Of a DNA stretch of 64,000 nt, positions 26,002 to 33,708 are shown piece by piece (position 1 is the stretch's first letter; each line of letters opens with the position of its first letter). Made by a program: the position numbers and the translations under genes. Below the pieces are notes generated by a model. That model saw nothing but the letters and a program-made list of their open reading frames with translations, had not been told where the DNA came from and did not search any database. Origin of the DNA: Cypionkella sinensis (GTDB lineage Bacteria > Pseudomonadota > Alphaproteobacteria > Rhodobacterales > Rhodobacteraceae); the NCBI RefSeq assembly GCF_042646385.1, contig NZ_JBHRTO010000001.1:620001-684000 (forward strand). Direction: 5' to 3'.

Positions 26002-27840
26002 ATGCCTGTTTATCGTTCCAGAACCACCACTCACGGCCGCAATATGGCGGGGGCGCGCGGGCTTTGGCGGGCGACGGGGATGAAGGATGGCGATTTCGGC
26101 AAGCCGATCATTGCGATTGTGAACTCGTTCACCCAGTTCGTTCCCGGCCATGTGCACTTGAAAGATTTGGGTCAAATGGTGGCGCGCGAGGTCGAGGCTG
26201 CGGGCGGCGTGGCCAAGGAATTCAACACCATCGCGGTCGATGATGGCATTGCGATGGGGCATGACGGGATGCTCTATAGCCTGCCCTCGCGTGAGTTGAT
26301 CGCCGATAGCGTGGAATACATGGTCAACGCGCATTGCGCCGATGCGATGGTGTGCATTTCCAACTGCGACAAGATCACCCCCGGCATGTTGATGGCGGCG
26401 ATGCGGTTGAACATTCCGGTGGTGTTCGTCTCGGGCGGGCCAATGGAAGCGGGCAAGGCGTTTGTGAAGGGCCGCGAACTGGCGCTGGATCTGGTTGATG
26501 CGATGGTGGTGGCGGCAGATGATGCCTACACCGATGCCGAGGTGGATGCGATCGAGAAGGAAGCTTGCCCGACTTGCGGGTCGTGCTCGGGTATGTTCAC
26601 CGCCAATTCGATGAACTGTCTGACCGAGGCTCTGGGGCTGTCGCTGCCGGGCAATGGTTCGACCCTTGCCACCCATGCTGACCGCAAGCGGCTGTTTGTC
26701 GAAGCCGGGCATCTGATTGTCGATATCACCAAGCGGTATTACGAACAGAACGATGCCTCGGTGCTGCCGCGCAACGTCGCCTCGAAAGCCGCGTTTGAGA
26801 ATGCGATGGCGCTCGATATCGCGATGGGTGGCTCGACCAACACCATCCTGCATATCCTTGCGGCCGCGCGTGAGGGCGGCATTGACTTCAATCAGGACGA
26901 TATCGACCAGTTGAGCCGCCGCGTGCCCTGCCTGTGCAAAGTGGCCCCGGCGAAGCAGGATGTGCATATGGAGGATGTCCACCGCGCGGGTGGCATCATG
27001 GCAATTCTGGGCCAGTTGGACAATGCAGGCCTGTTGAACCGCGATTGCCCGACCATTCACGCGCCGACGATGGGGGCGGCGCTGGATCATTGGGACATCA
27101 GCCGCACCAATCATCAGGCGGTGCGCGATTTCTATATGGCCGCGCCAGGTGGCGTGCGCACGACTGTGGCATTTTCCACCAACAACCGTTTCCGCAATCT
27201 GGATCTGGATCGTGAGAAGGGCGTCATCCGCTCGGTCAAGCACGCGTTTTCCACCGAAGGCGGGCTTGCGGTGCTCAAGGGCAACATCGCGCCCGATGGC
27301 TGCATCGTCAAAACTGCCGGGGTAGATGAATCCATTCTGGTGTTCGCGGGCCCTGCGCGGGTGTTTGAAAGCCAGAATGCCGCTGTCGAGGCGATCTTGT
27401 CGAACTGGATCAAGGAAGGCGATGTGCTGGTGATCCGCTATGAGGGGCCGAAGGGCGGGCCGGGGATGCAAGAGATGCTGTATCCGACCTCGTATCTGAA
27501 ATCCAAGGGCCTTGGTAAAGCCTGCGCGCTGCTGACCGATGGGCGGTTCTCGGGCGGCACTTCGGGCCTGTCGATTGGCCACGTCTCGCCCGAGGCAGCG
27601 TCTGGCGGGCTGATCGGGCTGGTGGAAGAAGGCGACCGGATCGAGATCAACATCCCGGCGCGCACCATTCATCTGGCGGTGTCAGAAGCTGATCTGGCAA
27701 AACGTCGCGCGGCGCAGGATGCCAAGGGCTGGAAACCTGCCAAGCCGCGGCCGCGCAAAGTGTCACAGGCGTTGCGGGCTTATGGGTTGTTCGCGACCTC
27801 GGCTGCGACCGGGGCTGTGCGGCAGTTGCCGGACGAATAA
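26002..27840 (+). CDS. ilvD: Dihydroxy-acid dehydratase
   Basis: Iron-sulfur dehydratase of branched-chain amino acid and pantothenate synthesis; converts 2,3-dihydroxy-isovalerate and -methylvalerate to the 2-keto acids. The 612-residue product has the cluster cysteine motifs SNCDKITPGM (around 120) and CPTCGSCSGMFTANSMN (around 190-205), and GRFSGGTSGLSIGHVSPEA near 520. Length matches the long IlvD form of E. coli. The ATG follows GAGGATCAGCC. It is a single-gene unit, ending at a hairpin shared with the convergent AraC gene. Confidence 0.96.
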   Translation: MPVYRSRTTTHGRNMAGARGLWRATGMKDGDFGKPIIAIVNSFTQFVPGHVHLKDLGQMVAREVEAAGGVAKEFNTIAVDDGIAMGHDGMLYSLPSRELIADSVEYMVNAHCADAMVCISNCDKITPGMLMAAMRLNIPVVFVSGGPMEAGKAFVKGRELALDLVDAMVVAADDAYTDAEVDAIEKEACPTCGSCSGMFTANSMNCLTEALGLSLPGNGSTLATHADRKRLFVEAGHLIVDITKRYYEQNDASVLPRNVASKAAFENAMALDIAMGGSTNTILHILAAAREGGIDFNQDDIDQLSRRVPCLCKVAPAKQDVHMEDVHRAGGIMAILGQLDNAGLLNRDCPTIHAPTMGAALDHWDISRTNHQAVRDFYMAAPGGVRTTVAFSTNNRFRNLDLDREKGVIRSVKHAFSTEGGLAVLKGNIAPDGCIVKTAGVDESILVFAGPARVFESQNAAVEAILSNWIKEGDVLVIRYEGPKGGPGMQEMLYPTSYLKSKGLGKACALLTDGRFSGGTSGLSIGHVSPEAASGGLIGLVEEGDRIEINIPARTIHLAVSEADLAKRRAAQDAKGWKPAKPRPRKVSQALRAYGLFATSAATGAVRQLPDE

Positions 27841-27858
27841 CGTCGATTGGTGCAGATC

Positions 27859-27891
27859 TTGGCGCGTGGGGCTTAACGGCCCCCGCGCCAA
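27859..27891. terminator. Hairpin between the convergent ilvD and AraC-type genes
   Basis: TTGGCGCG-T-GGGGC pairs with GCCCCCGCGCCAA, a 13-base-pair stem with one bulge and a short loop. It occupies most of the 61-base gap between the two convergent stop codons. It has no T run but its strength and position suggest it ends transcription from both sides. Confidence 0.6.
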
Positions 27892-27901
27892 CTTGCACGC
27901 A

Positions 27902-28714
27902 TCAGGCGGGTGAGGTGGTTTTCAGGAAGCTTTGCGGCGGGGTGCCAAAGGCTGCACGGAAAGCGGCCGTAAAGGCGCTTGGGCTGCCGTAGCCCAAGGC
28001 ATAGGCGATGGTCGCGCTGCTTTCCCCGCGCGTCAGACGCTCAATCGCCAGCAAAAGGCGTTGCCGCGCGCGCCATTGCCGATAGCTGAGGCCGGTTTCC
28101 TGCCTGAACAGCCGTTCCAGCGTGCGCGGGCTGGTGGCCGCACTGCGGGCAAGGTCGGGCAGGGTGGTCGCATCGTCAGGGTGGTTCATCAGATGGCGCG
28201 TCAGCCGCACAAGACGGCGATCTTGCCCGCCCGGCAGGTGCAGGGGTGCTTCGTGCAGAGCCTCAATCTCATCCGCGATCACATCGCACAGGCGTAGCAA
28301 GCGCGGCGAGTAGGCCGTGGCCGTGCTCTCGGTATGCAGACGCAGGATCAGCGCACGCATAAGGTCGCTGAGGCTGAGAACAGCACAGGTGCGATTGCCG
28401 GGCCGCAACGGGCGGGACGCGTCGATATAGAGATTGCGGATCTGCACCTCGGTTTCGGTCTGCACCGCATGCGGCACATCAGCGGGCACCCAGACCGCGT
28501 GGCTGGTTGGCACGATCCAGGTTTCCGCCCCAGCCGTCACGCGCAAAACGCCTGCCGTTGCCCATAGCAGTTGCGCGCGTGGGTGGCGATGCGGGGCGAT
28601 GCCGTCTTGCGGCGGCATGGTGCGGCCATGCGCAAGGATCGGGCGCGCCGGGTCTTGCTGATAACCGATGGCGCTGGGGGCTTGATTTGGCGTTTCAGCG
28701 ATATGTTTTGACAT
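27902..28714 (-). CDS. AraC-family transcriptional regulator
   Basis: A 270-residue regulator: N-terminal cupin (about 40-110; GIAPHRHPRAQLLWATAG and VPADVPHAVQ carry the usual His/Pro pattern) and C-terminal double helix-turn-helix (about 165-265; LARSAATSPRTLERLFR and SATIAYALGYGSPSAFTAAF). It is divergent from the SLC13-type permease gene, 66 bases apart, so that gene is its likely target. Ligand unknown. Confidence 0.9.
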   Translation of the reverse strand: MSKHIAETPNQAPSAIGYQQDPARPILAHGRTMPPQDGIAPHRHPRAQLLWATAGVLRVTAGAETWIVPTSHAVWVPADVPHAVQTETEVQIRNLYIDASRPLRPGNRTCAVLSLSDLMRALILRLHTESTATAYSPRLLRLCDVIADEIEALHEAPLHLPGGQDRRLVRLTRHLMNHPDDATTLPDLARSAATSPRTLERLFRQETGLSYRQWRARQRLLLAIERLTRGESSATIAYALGYGSPSAFTAAFRAAFGTPPQSFLKTTSPA

Positions 28715-28780
28715 GATGCAGGTCTAACGCAATCGCGGTCTTGCGGCTAGTGTCTGCCCGAAAGCGAATGGAGCAGGCGG

Positions 28781-30172
28781 ATGCAGCGGATTGGATTCTC
28801 AGGCAAGCAGGCGATGATGGCGGCTGTAATCGCGGGCGCCCTTGTGCTGGCGGTGTGGTCGCCTGCCGTCTTGACGCTGGCGCAGGCGCGGATTCTAGCG
28901 GTTGTGCTGGTGACGCTGGGATTCTGGGCCAGCGGGGTGGTGCCCAGCTATTTCGCCAGTCTGGTGCTGTTTGCGGTGGTGCTGGTGTTGGGGCTGGCCC
29001 CGGCGGATTTGGTATTCGCGGGCTTTGGCTCTACCGCTGTCTGGCTGATCGTCTCGGGCTTTGTGATCGGGGCTGCGATCAGCGCTTCGGGGTTGGGCAG
29101 GGTGTTGGCGCAGGCTTTGGCTCCGGTGCTGGACGGCAGCTATGCAAGGATGATCTTTGGCTTGACGTTGGTCGCGATGGTGCTGGGCTTTGTCATGCCG
29201 TCCTCGGTGGGCAGGGCGGTTGTGCTGGTGCCGATCGGCATGGCCTTGGCGGATCGGGCCGGGTTTGCGCCCGGCTCAAACGGGCGGATCGGCATTGCGG
29301 TGACGCTAGCCATCGCCTGCAACATGCCAAGCTTTGCCATTCTGCCGGCGAATATCCCCAACATGGTGTTGTCGGGCGCGGCAGAGACGATTTATGGCAC
29401 GCATTTTGGTTATATGGGCTATCTGCTGCTGCATTATCCGGTTCTCGGATTGGCGAAATCGGCAGTAACGGCGGCGCTAGTGTTGCGGATGTTTCCGGCA
29501 GAGGTGGCCGCGCAGAAGGTGGCGGATACCAAGGTGACAGCGCCCGCTGACAGATCAGCACAGTTGCGGGTGGCTGCCGTGTTGCTGCTGACGCTGCTTT
29601 TGTGGATGACAGATGCGTTGCACGGCGTGAATGCGGCTTGGGTCGGGCTGGCGGCGGCAGTCGTGTTGCTCAGCCCTGGGTTTGGCGTGGTCTCGCCGCA
29701 GGCGTTCAAGGCGGCGGTGGACTTTGGCTTGCTGCTGTTCGTGGTGGGCGCGCTGGCCGTGGGGGCGTTGGTCAATGCCTCGGGGCTTGGCGCGCTGATC
29801 GGGCAGGGGTTGCAGGCGGTGTTGCCACTGCATCCGGGGGCCACGGCGGGGAATTTCGCGGCATTGTCGCTGATGTCGATGCTGACGGGGGTTCTGACGA
29901 CCGTTCCCAGCGTGCCATCGGTACTGACCCCTATGGCGGAAGGCCTGTCGCAGGCAAGCGGCTTTGACCTGCCCGCCGTGCTGATGACGCAGGTCGTGGG
30001 CTTTTCCACAGTGCTGCTGCCATATCAGGTGGCGCCACTCGTGGTTGCAATGGGGCTTTCCGGTGAGAAGGTCGGCTCTTTGGCCCGGGTTTTGCTGCGG
30101 CTGGCGGCTGTTACGCTGCTTTTGCTGCTGCCGCTGGACTATCTGTGGTGGCGGCTGCTCGGCTGGATCTGA
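28781..30172 (+). CDS. SLC13/DASS-family anion permease
   Basis: A 463-residue membrane protein with 11-12 hydrophobic segments, of the divalent anion:sodium symporter / arsenite-permease-like type. The motif FVMPSSVGRAVVLVPIGMAL is in the first half and TTVPSVPSVLTPMAEGL in the second; such paired Ser/Pro/Thr motifs form the ion and substrate sites in DASS proteins. Substrate (dicarboxylate, sulfate or other) cannot be told. The ATG has GGAGCAGGCGG upstream. Probably controlled by the divergent AraC gene. Confidence 0.82.
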   Translation: MQRIGFSGKQAMMAAVIAGALVLAVWSPAVLTLAQARILAVVLVTLGFWASGVVPSYFASLVLFAVVLVLGLAPADLVFAGFGSTAVWLIVSGFVIGAAISASGLGRVLAQALAPVLDGSYARMIFGLTLVAMVLGFVMPSSVGRAVVLVPIGMALADRAGFAPGSNGRIGIAVTLAIACNMPSFAILPANIPNMVLSGAAETIYGTHFGYMGYLLLHYPVLGLAKSAVTAALVLRMFPAEVAAQKVADTKVTAPADRSAQLRVAAVLLLTLLLWMTDALHGVNAAWVGLAAAVVLLSPGFGVVSPQAFKAAVDFGLLLFVVGALAVGALVNASGLGALIGQGLQAVLPLHPGATAGNFAALSLMSMLTGVLTTVPSVPSVLTPMAEGLSQASGFDLPAVLMTQVVGFSTVLLPYQVAPLVVAMGLSGEKVGSLARVLLRLAAVTLLLLLPLDYLWWRLLGWI

Positions 30173-30280
30173 GGCGCTGCGCGATGGGGCAGAATGGGGC
30201 GATCCACCCGCTCCGTCGAACGGGGTTGGCTTCCCGCGTCACGCGCGCTAGTTTACCGGCTATCTTGGCGGGATGATATT

Positions 30281-31291
30281 GTGGCGACTGGCGTGGAAAA
30301 TGCAGAGAAATCAACGGCGCACCGCTTGTCGGTCGCGCCGATGATGGAATGGACAGACCGGCATTGCCGTGTTTTTCATCGCTTGATGACCCGCCGCGCC
30401 ATGCTTTACACCGAGATGGTGACATCCGCCGCCGTCCTGCATGGGCCGAAACACCGCCTGCTGGATTACAGCGCCGTCGAGCATCCGGTGGCGCTGCAAC
30501 TCGGTGGCTCTGACCCGCGCGAACTGGCGGAAGCCACGCGGATCGCGCGCGACTGGGGATATGACGAGATCAACCTGAACGTCGGCTGCCCTTCGGACCG
30601 GGTGCAGTCGGGTTGCTTTGGCGCGGTGTTGATGGAGCGTCCGGCGCTGGTCGCTGAATGCGTTGCAGCGATGCGGGCCGAGGCGGATGTGCCGGTGACG
30701 GTGAAATGCCGCATCGGCGTGGATGAGCAAGACCCCGAACTGGTGCTGCCTGATTTTCTGGAAAAGGTGTCGGCGGCCGGGGTTTCGCATTTCATCATCC
30801 ACGCCCGCAAGGCCTGGCTGAAAGGCTTGTCACCAAAAGAAAACCGCGAGATTCCGCCGCTCAACTATGACCTTGTGCTGCGGATGAAGGCGGCATTTCC
30901 GCATCTGACGATCTGCATCAATGGTGGCATCACCTCGCTGGAGCAGGCGAAAGCTCTGCTTGATCAGGGTCTTGACGGCGTCATGCTGGGTCGTGCGGCC
31001 TATCACGATCCCTCCAGCGTGCTGGTCGGTGCGGATGCTCTGTGGGGCGATGCCGCGGGCCTTGATGCCTTTGGCGCGGTCGAGGCGATGCGGCCCTATA
31101 TTCAGATCCACATCGCCGAAGGTGGCCGGCTGCACCAGATCACCCGGCACATGCTGGGCACGTTTACCGGGCGTCCCGGCGCGCGCGGTTGGCGCCGGGT
31201 GCTGTCAGAGCGCGCCAACAAACCCGGCGCGGGGCTTGAAGTGCTGGATGCAGCCCTGGCCGAGCTTCACTTGGCTGCCAGCGCTGCCTGA
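30281..31291 (+). CDS. dusA: tRNA-dihydrouridine synthase A
   Basis: Flavoenzyme that reduces uridine to dihydrouridine at positions 20/20a of tRNA. Seen: the FMN loop start SVAPMMEWTDRH, the catalytic cysteine motif NLNVGCPSDRVQSGCFGAVLM, the FMN-phosphate region INGGI and GRAAYHDP, and a C-terminal helical domain (HMLGTFTGRPGARGWRR). The GTG at 30281, with GCGGGA about 8 bases upstream, gives a 336-residue product of normal length; the frame is open back to 30194 but that leader is not family-like. The 3' end overlaps the convergent MFS gene by 25 bases. Confidence 0.92.
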   Translation: MATGVENAEKSTAHRLSVAPMMEWTDRHCRVFHRLMTRRAMLYTEMVTSAAVLHGPKHRLLDYSAVEHPVALQLGGSDPRELAEATRIARDWGYDEINLNVGCPSDRVQSGCFGAVLMERPALVAECVAAMRAEADVPVTVKCRIGVDEQDPELVLPDFLEKVSAAGVSHFIIHARKAWLKGLSPKENREIPPLNYDLVLRMKAAFPHLTICINGGITSLEQAKALLDQGLDGVMLGRAAYHDPSSVLVGADALWGDAAGLDAFGAVEAMRPYIQIHIAEGGRLHQITRHMLGTFTGRPGARGWRRVLSERANKPGAGLEVLDAALAELHLAASAA

Positions 31292-32466
31292 CGCGGCACC
31301 AGCCGCGACAGAGCCAGTGAAATCAAACCACACAGCGCAATCGCGCCCAGCATGGGCACCACTGTGCCATTCATGAACGGCCCCGTCGCCGCCACCAGCA
31401 CACCTGCGGCGACCATCTGCATGGTGCCGCCCAAAGATGCCGCAAGGCCCGCATGTTCGCCCTGTTCCTCCAGCGCCAGCACTTGTGCTGTGGGCAACAC
31501 AACGCCAAGGAACATGTTTGCCAGAAACAACCCCGCGATGGTCACGTAAAGGTTGGCAAATCCCAACAGGGCCAACCCGAACAGGGCGAAGGTCGCCAGC
31601 GCAAAGCCGGTGGTGGCAACGACGATCATCTTCTTCGCCCCCACCTTGCGACTGATCGTGGCGGCGAATTGCGATGCGGTGAAGAAGCCAAAGGCATTGA
31701 TTGCGAAAGCAAACGAGAACTGCGTCGGGCTTAGGCCGAATTGCCCGGTGTAGACAAAAGACGCCGAGGCGATGAAGACGAAAAAGCTGGCAAAGGCGAA
31801 CCCGGCCAGAAAGGTCAGCGCCAGAAAGCCGCGGTCGGTGAACAGCACGCCCAGACCCTTGCGCATGGTCGCTACATCAAAGCGTTGCCGGTTTTCGGCG
31901 GACAGCGTCTCGTCCACCATGAAGTAGATCAGGAAAAAGCTCAGGCTTGCCGCCAGCAACAGCGCCCAGAACACCAGCCGCCAAGTGCCAAACGCCAGCA
32001 GTGCCGAGCCAGACAGCGGTGCCAGCAGCGGCGAAATCGCGATGACGATCATGATCGTGGACATCATGCGCGTGGCATCTGCCCCGGTGGCAAGGTCGCG
32101 GATCATGGCGCGCAGCACCACCATGTTGGCAGCACCGCCAATGCCTTGAATAAAGCGGCCAAAGATCAGCACCTCGACCGTTGGGGCCAGCGCGCAGATC
32201 ACCGTGCCGATCATGAACAGGGCAAGGCCCGCATACATCGGCGGCTTGCGGCCTGCCTGATCGGCCCACGGCCCGTAAATCATTTGCGCCAGACCAAAGG
32301 CGAGGAAATAGGCCACGATCGTCCACTGCACCGCCTGCATCGAGGTGCCCAGATGCGCCTGAATATCGGGCATCGCGGGCAGATACATGTCAATCGCGAA
32401 CGGCCCGACGGCGGCAACAAGGCCAAGGATCAGAGAGTAGCGCATCAGGGATACGGATTTTGGCAT
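31267..32466 (-). CDS. Bcr/CflA-type multidrug efflux MFS transporter
   Basis: A 399-residue 12-helix major facilitator of the Bcr/CflA drug:H+ antiporter group. Seen: the family start AAVGPFAIDMYLPAMPDI, the motif PWADQAGRKPPMYAG between helices 2 and 3, and RFIQGIGGAANMVVLRAMIRD (helix 4 region, antiporter type). Drug specificity unknown. The ATG at 32466 has GAGG 6 bases upstream; the frame is open for 84 more codons without likeness to the family. It overlaps dusA tail-to-tail. Confidence 0.9.
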   Translation of the reverse strand: MPKSVSLMRYSLILGLVAAVGPFAIDMYLPAMPDIQAHLGTSMQAVQWTIVAYFLAFGLAQMIYGPWADQAGRKPPMYAGLALFMIGTVICALAPTVEVLIFGRFIQGIGGAANMVVLRAMIRDLATGADATRMMSTIMIVIAISPLLAPLSGSALLAFGTWRLVFWALLLAASLSFFLIYFMVDETLSAENRQRFDVATMRKGLGVLFTDRGFLALTFLAGFAFASFFVFIASASFVYTGQFGLSPTQFSFAFAINAFGFFTASQFAATISRKVGAKKMIVVATTGFALATFALFGLALLGFANLYVTIAGLFLANMFLGVVLPTAQVLALEEQGEHAGLAASLGGTMQMVAAGVLVAATGPFMNGTVVPMLGAIALCGLISLALSRLVPRQAALAAK

Positions 32467-32600
32467 AATAACCTCAAATGTCGGACAAGGGGGCGGGTTT
32501 AGCCGGGATTGTGGCCGAGGGGAAGCCATGAACGGCTGGTATGCCGGGCCAAGTCGGGCTAAGCCTGCGCTGAACTGCCGTAGCCGAGGGAACAGCCGCC

Positions 32601-33419
32601 ATGCCTGATATGAATGAATTGTTGCCGATGGTGGCGCTCTTGTTCGTGATTGGTGGCGTGGCCGGGGTTGTGGCGGGGCTGCTTGGAGTGGGCGGCGGCA
32701 TCGTTCTGGTGCCTGCATTTTTCTATGCCTTCACTCATCTGGGCTATGACGGGCCGCAACTGATGCAGATTTGTGTCGCGACCTCGCTTGCGACGATCGT
32801 GGTGACTTCGCCGCGCTCGGTGGCGTCGCATCACAAGAAGGGTGCGGTGGATTGGCAGATGTTGCGCGACTGGGCACCGTTCATCATCGCGGGAGCCTTG
32901 GCGGGAACCTTGGTGGCATCCATGGTGAAATCCGTGGTGTTGCAGGTGGTGTTTGGCGTGCTGGCTGGGTTGGCGGGGCTTTACATGGCGTTCGGGCGGC
33001 CGACATGGCGGCTGGGCGCGGCGCTGCCGGGGCAGCCGTTGCGGGCGATCATGGCGTCGGTGCTGGCGTTTTGCTCGGCAATGATGGGGATCGGCGGCGG
33101 GACGTTCGGCGTGCCGTTGATGAGCCTTTATGGCGTGCCGATCCATCGGGCGGTGGCAACGGCTGCGGGGCTGGGGGTGTTGATTGCGACGCCTTCGGTG
33201 CTGGGCTTCCTGTTCGTGCCGATTGAGAACGCGCCGCCCTATACTGTGGGGGCCGTCAATCTGCCCGCGTTTCTGGTGGTGATCGGATCGACCATGCTGA
33301 CGACGCCTTGGGGGGTGAAACTGGCACATGCGATGGACCCCAAACCGTTGAAACGGGCGTTTGCGCTGTTCATCACCTTGGTGGCTCTGAATATGCTGCG
33401 CAAGGTTGCGGGCTGGTAG
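32601..33419 (+). CDS. TSUP (TauE/SafE) family permease
   Basis: A 272-residue membrane protein with about eight segments in two homologous halves: GGVAGVVAGLLGVGGGIVLVP (first) and AMMGIGGGTFGVPLMSLYG (second) carry the paired glycine motifs of the sulfite/organosulfonate exporter family. Substrate unknown; no sulfur gene is beside it. It is divergent from the Bcr/CflA gene across 134 bases and ends 10 bases before a repeated hairpin. Confidence 0.88.
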   Translation: MPDMNELLPMVALLFVIGGVAGVVAGLLGVGGGIVLVPAFFYAFTHLGYDGPQLMQICVATSLATIVVTSPRSVASHHKKGAVDWQMLRDWAPFIIAGALAGTLVASMVKSVVLQVVFGVLAGLAGLYMAFGRPTWRLGAALPGQPLRAIMASVLAFCSAMMGIGGGTFGVPLMSLYGVPIHRAVATAAGLGVLIATPSVLGFLFVPIENAPPYTVGAVNLPAFLVVIGSTMLTTPWGVKLAHAMDPKPLKRAFALFITLVALNMLRKVAGW

Positions 33420-33429
33420 AACAGGTGCC

Positions 33430-33446
33430 GTCCCAACTCGGGACCA
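33430..33446 (+). terminator. Hairpin after the TSUP gene, identical in core to the one at 19364
   Basis: GTCCC and GGGAC enclose AACTC, followed by CAAATTTAACC. The 17 bases GTCCCAACTCGGGACCA are identical to the core of the terminator after the CorC gene, although the flanking stem bases differ and only a 5-base stem remains here. The following 262 bases to the RTX start are A/T-rich at first and carry no gene I can support. Confidence 0.5.
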
Positions 33447-33708
33447 AATTTAACCTATTAAAATCATATCCTTACGAATAGAATTTTACGGATTGTTAAG
33501 ATTCATAGCCTGAAGCCGTGCGGTTGGGACGCGTATCTGCGCGCAAATGGCCCCGCCGTCTGCGCAAAGTTGCCCAAGTTTGACCATGAAGTTCCGCCAA
33601 GCCTTGCCTGAGGTTGATCGCCAGCACTGTGGCTGCGGTTAGCACGTGTCTGCCTGGGCTGGGGGGCCTTGGCGGCGCGGTTGGGCTTATGTGCAAAGGC
33701 TGCTGGCT

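Noticed and set aside
25996..27672. A 558-codon minus-strand frame inside ilvD
   Set aside because: Antisense of IlvD, whose cluster motifs and length are certain.
33445..33520. CtrA-type box (TTAA-N7-TTAA) in the A/T-rich stretch before the RTX gene
   Set aside because: The TTAA motifs here are 4-5 bases apart, not 7, so the spacing does not fit.
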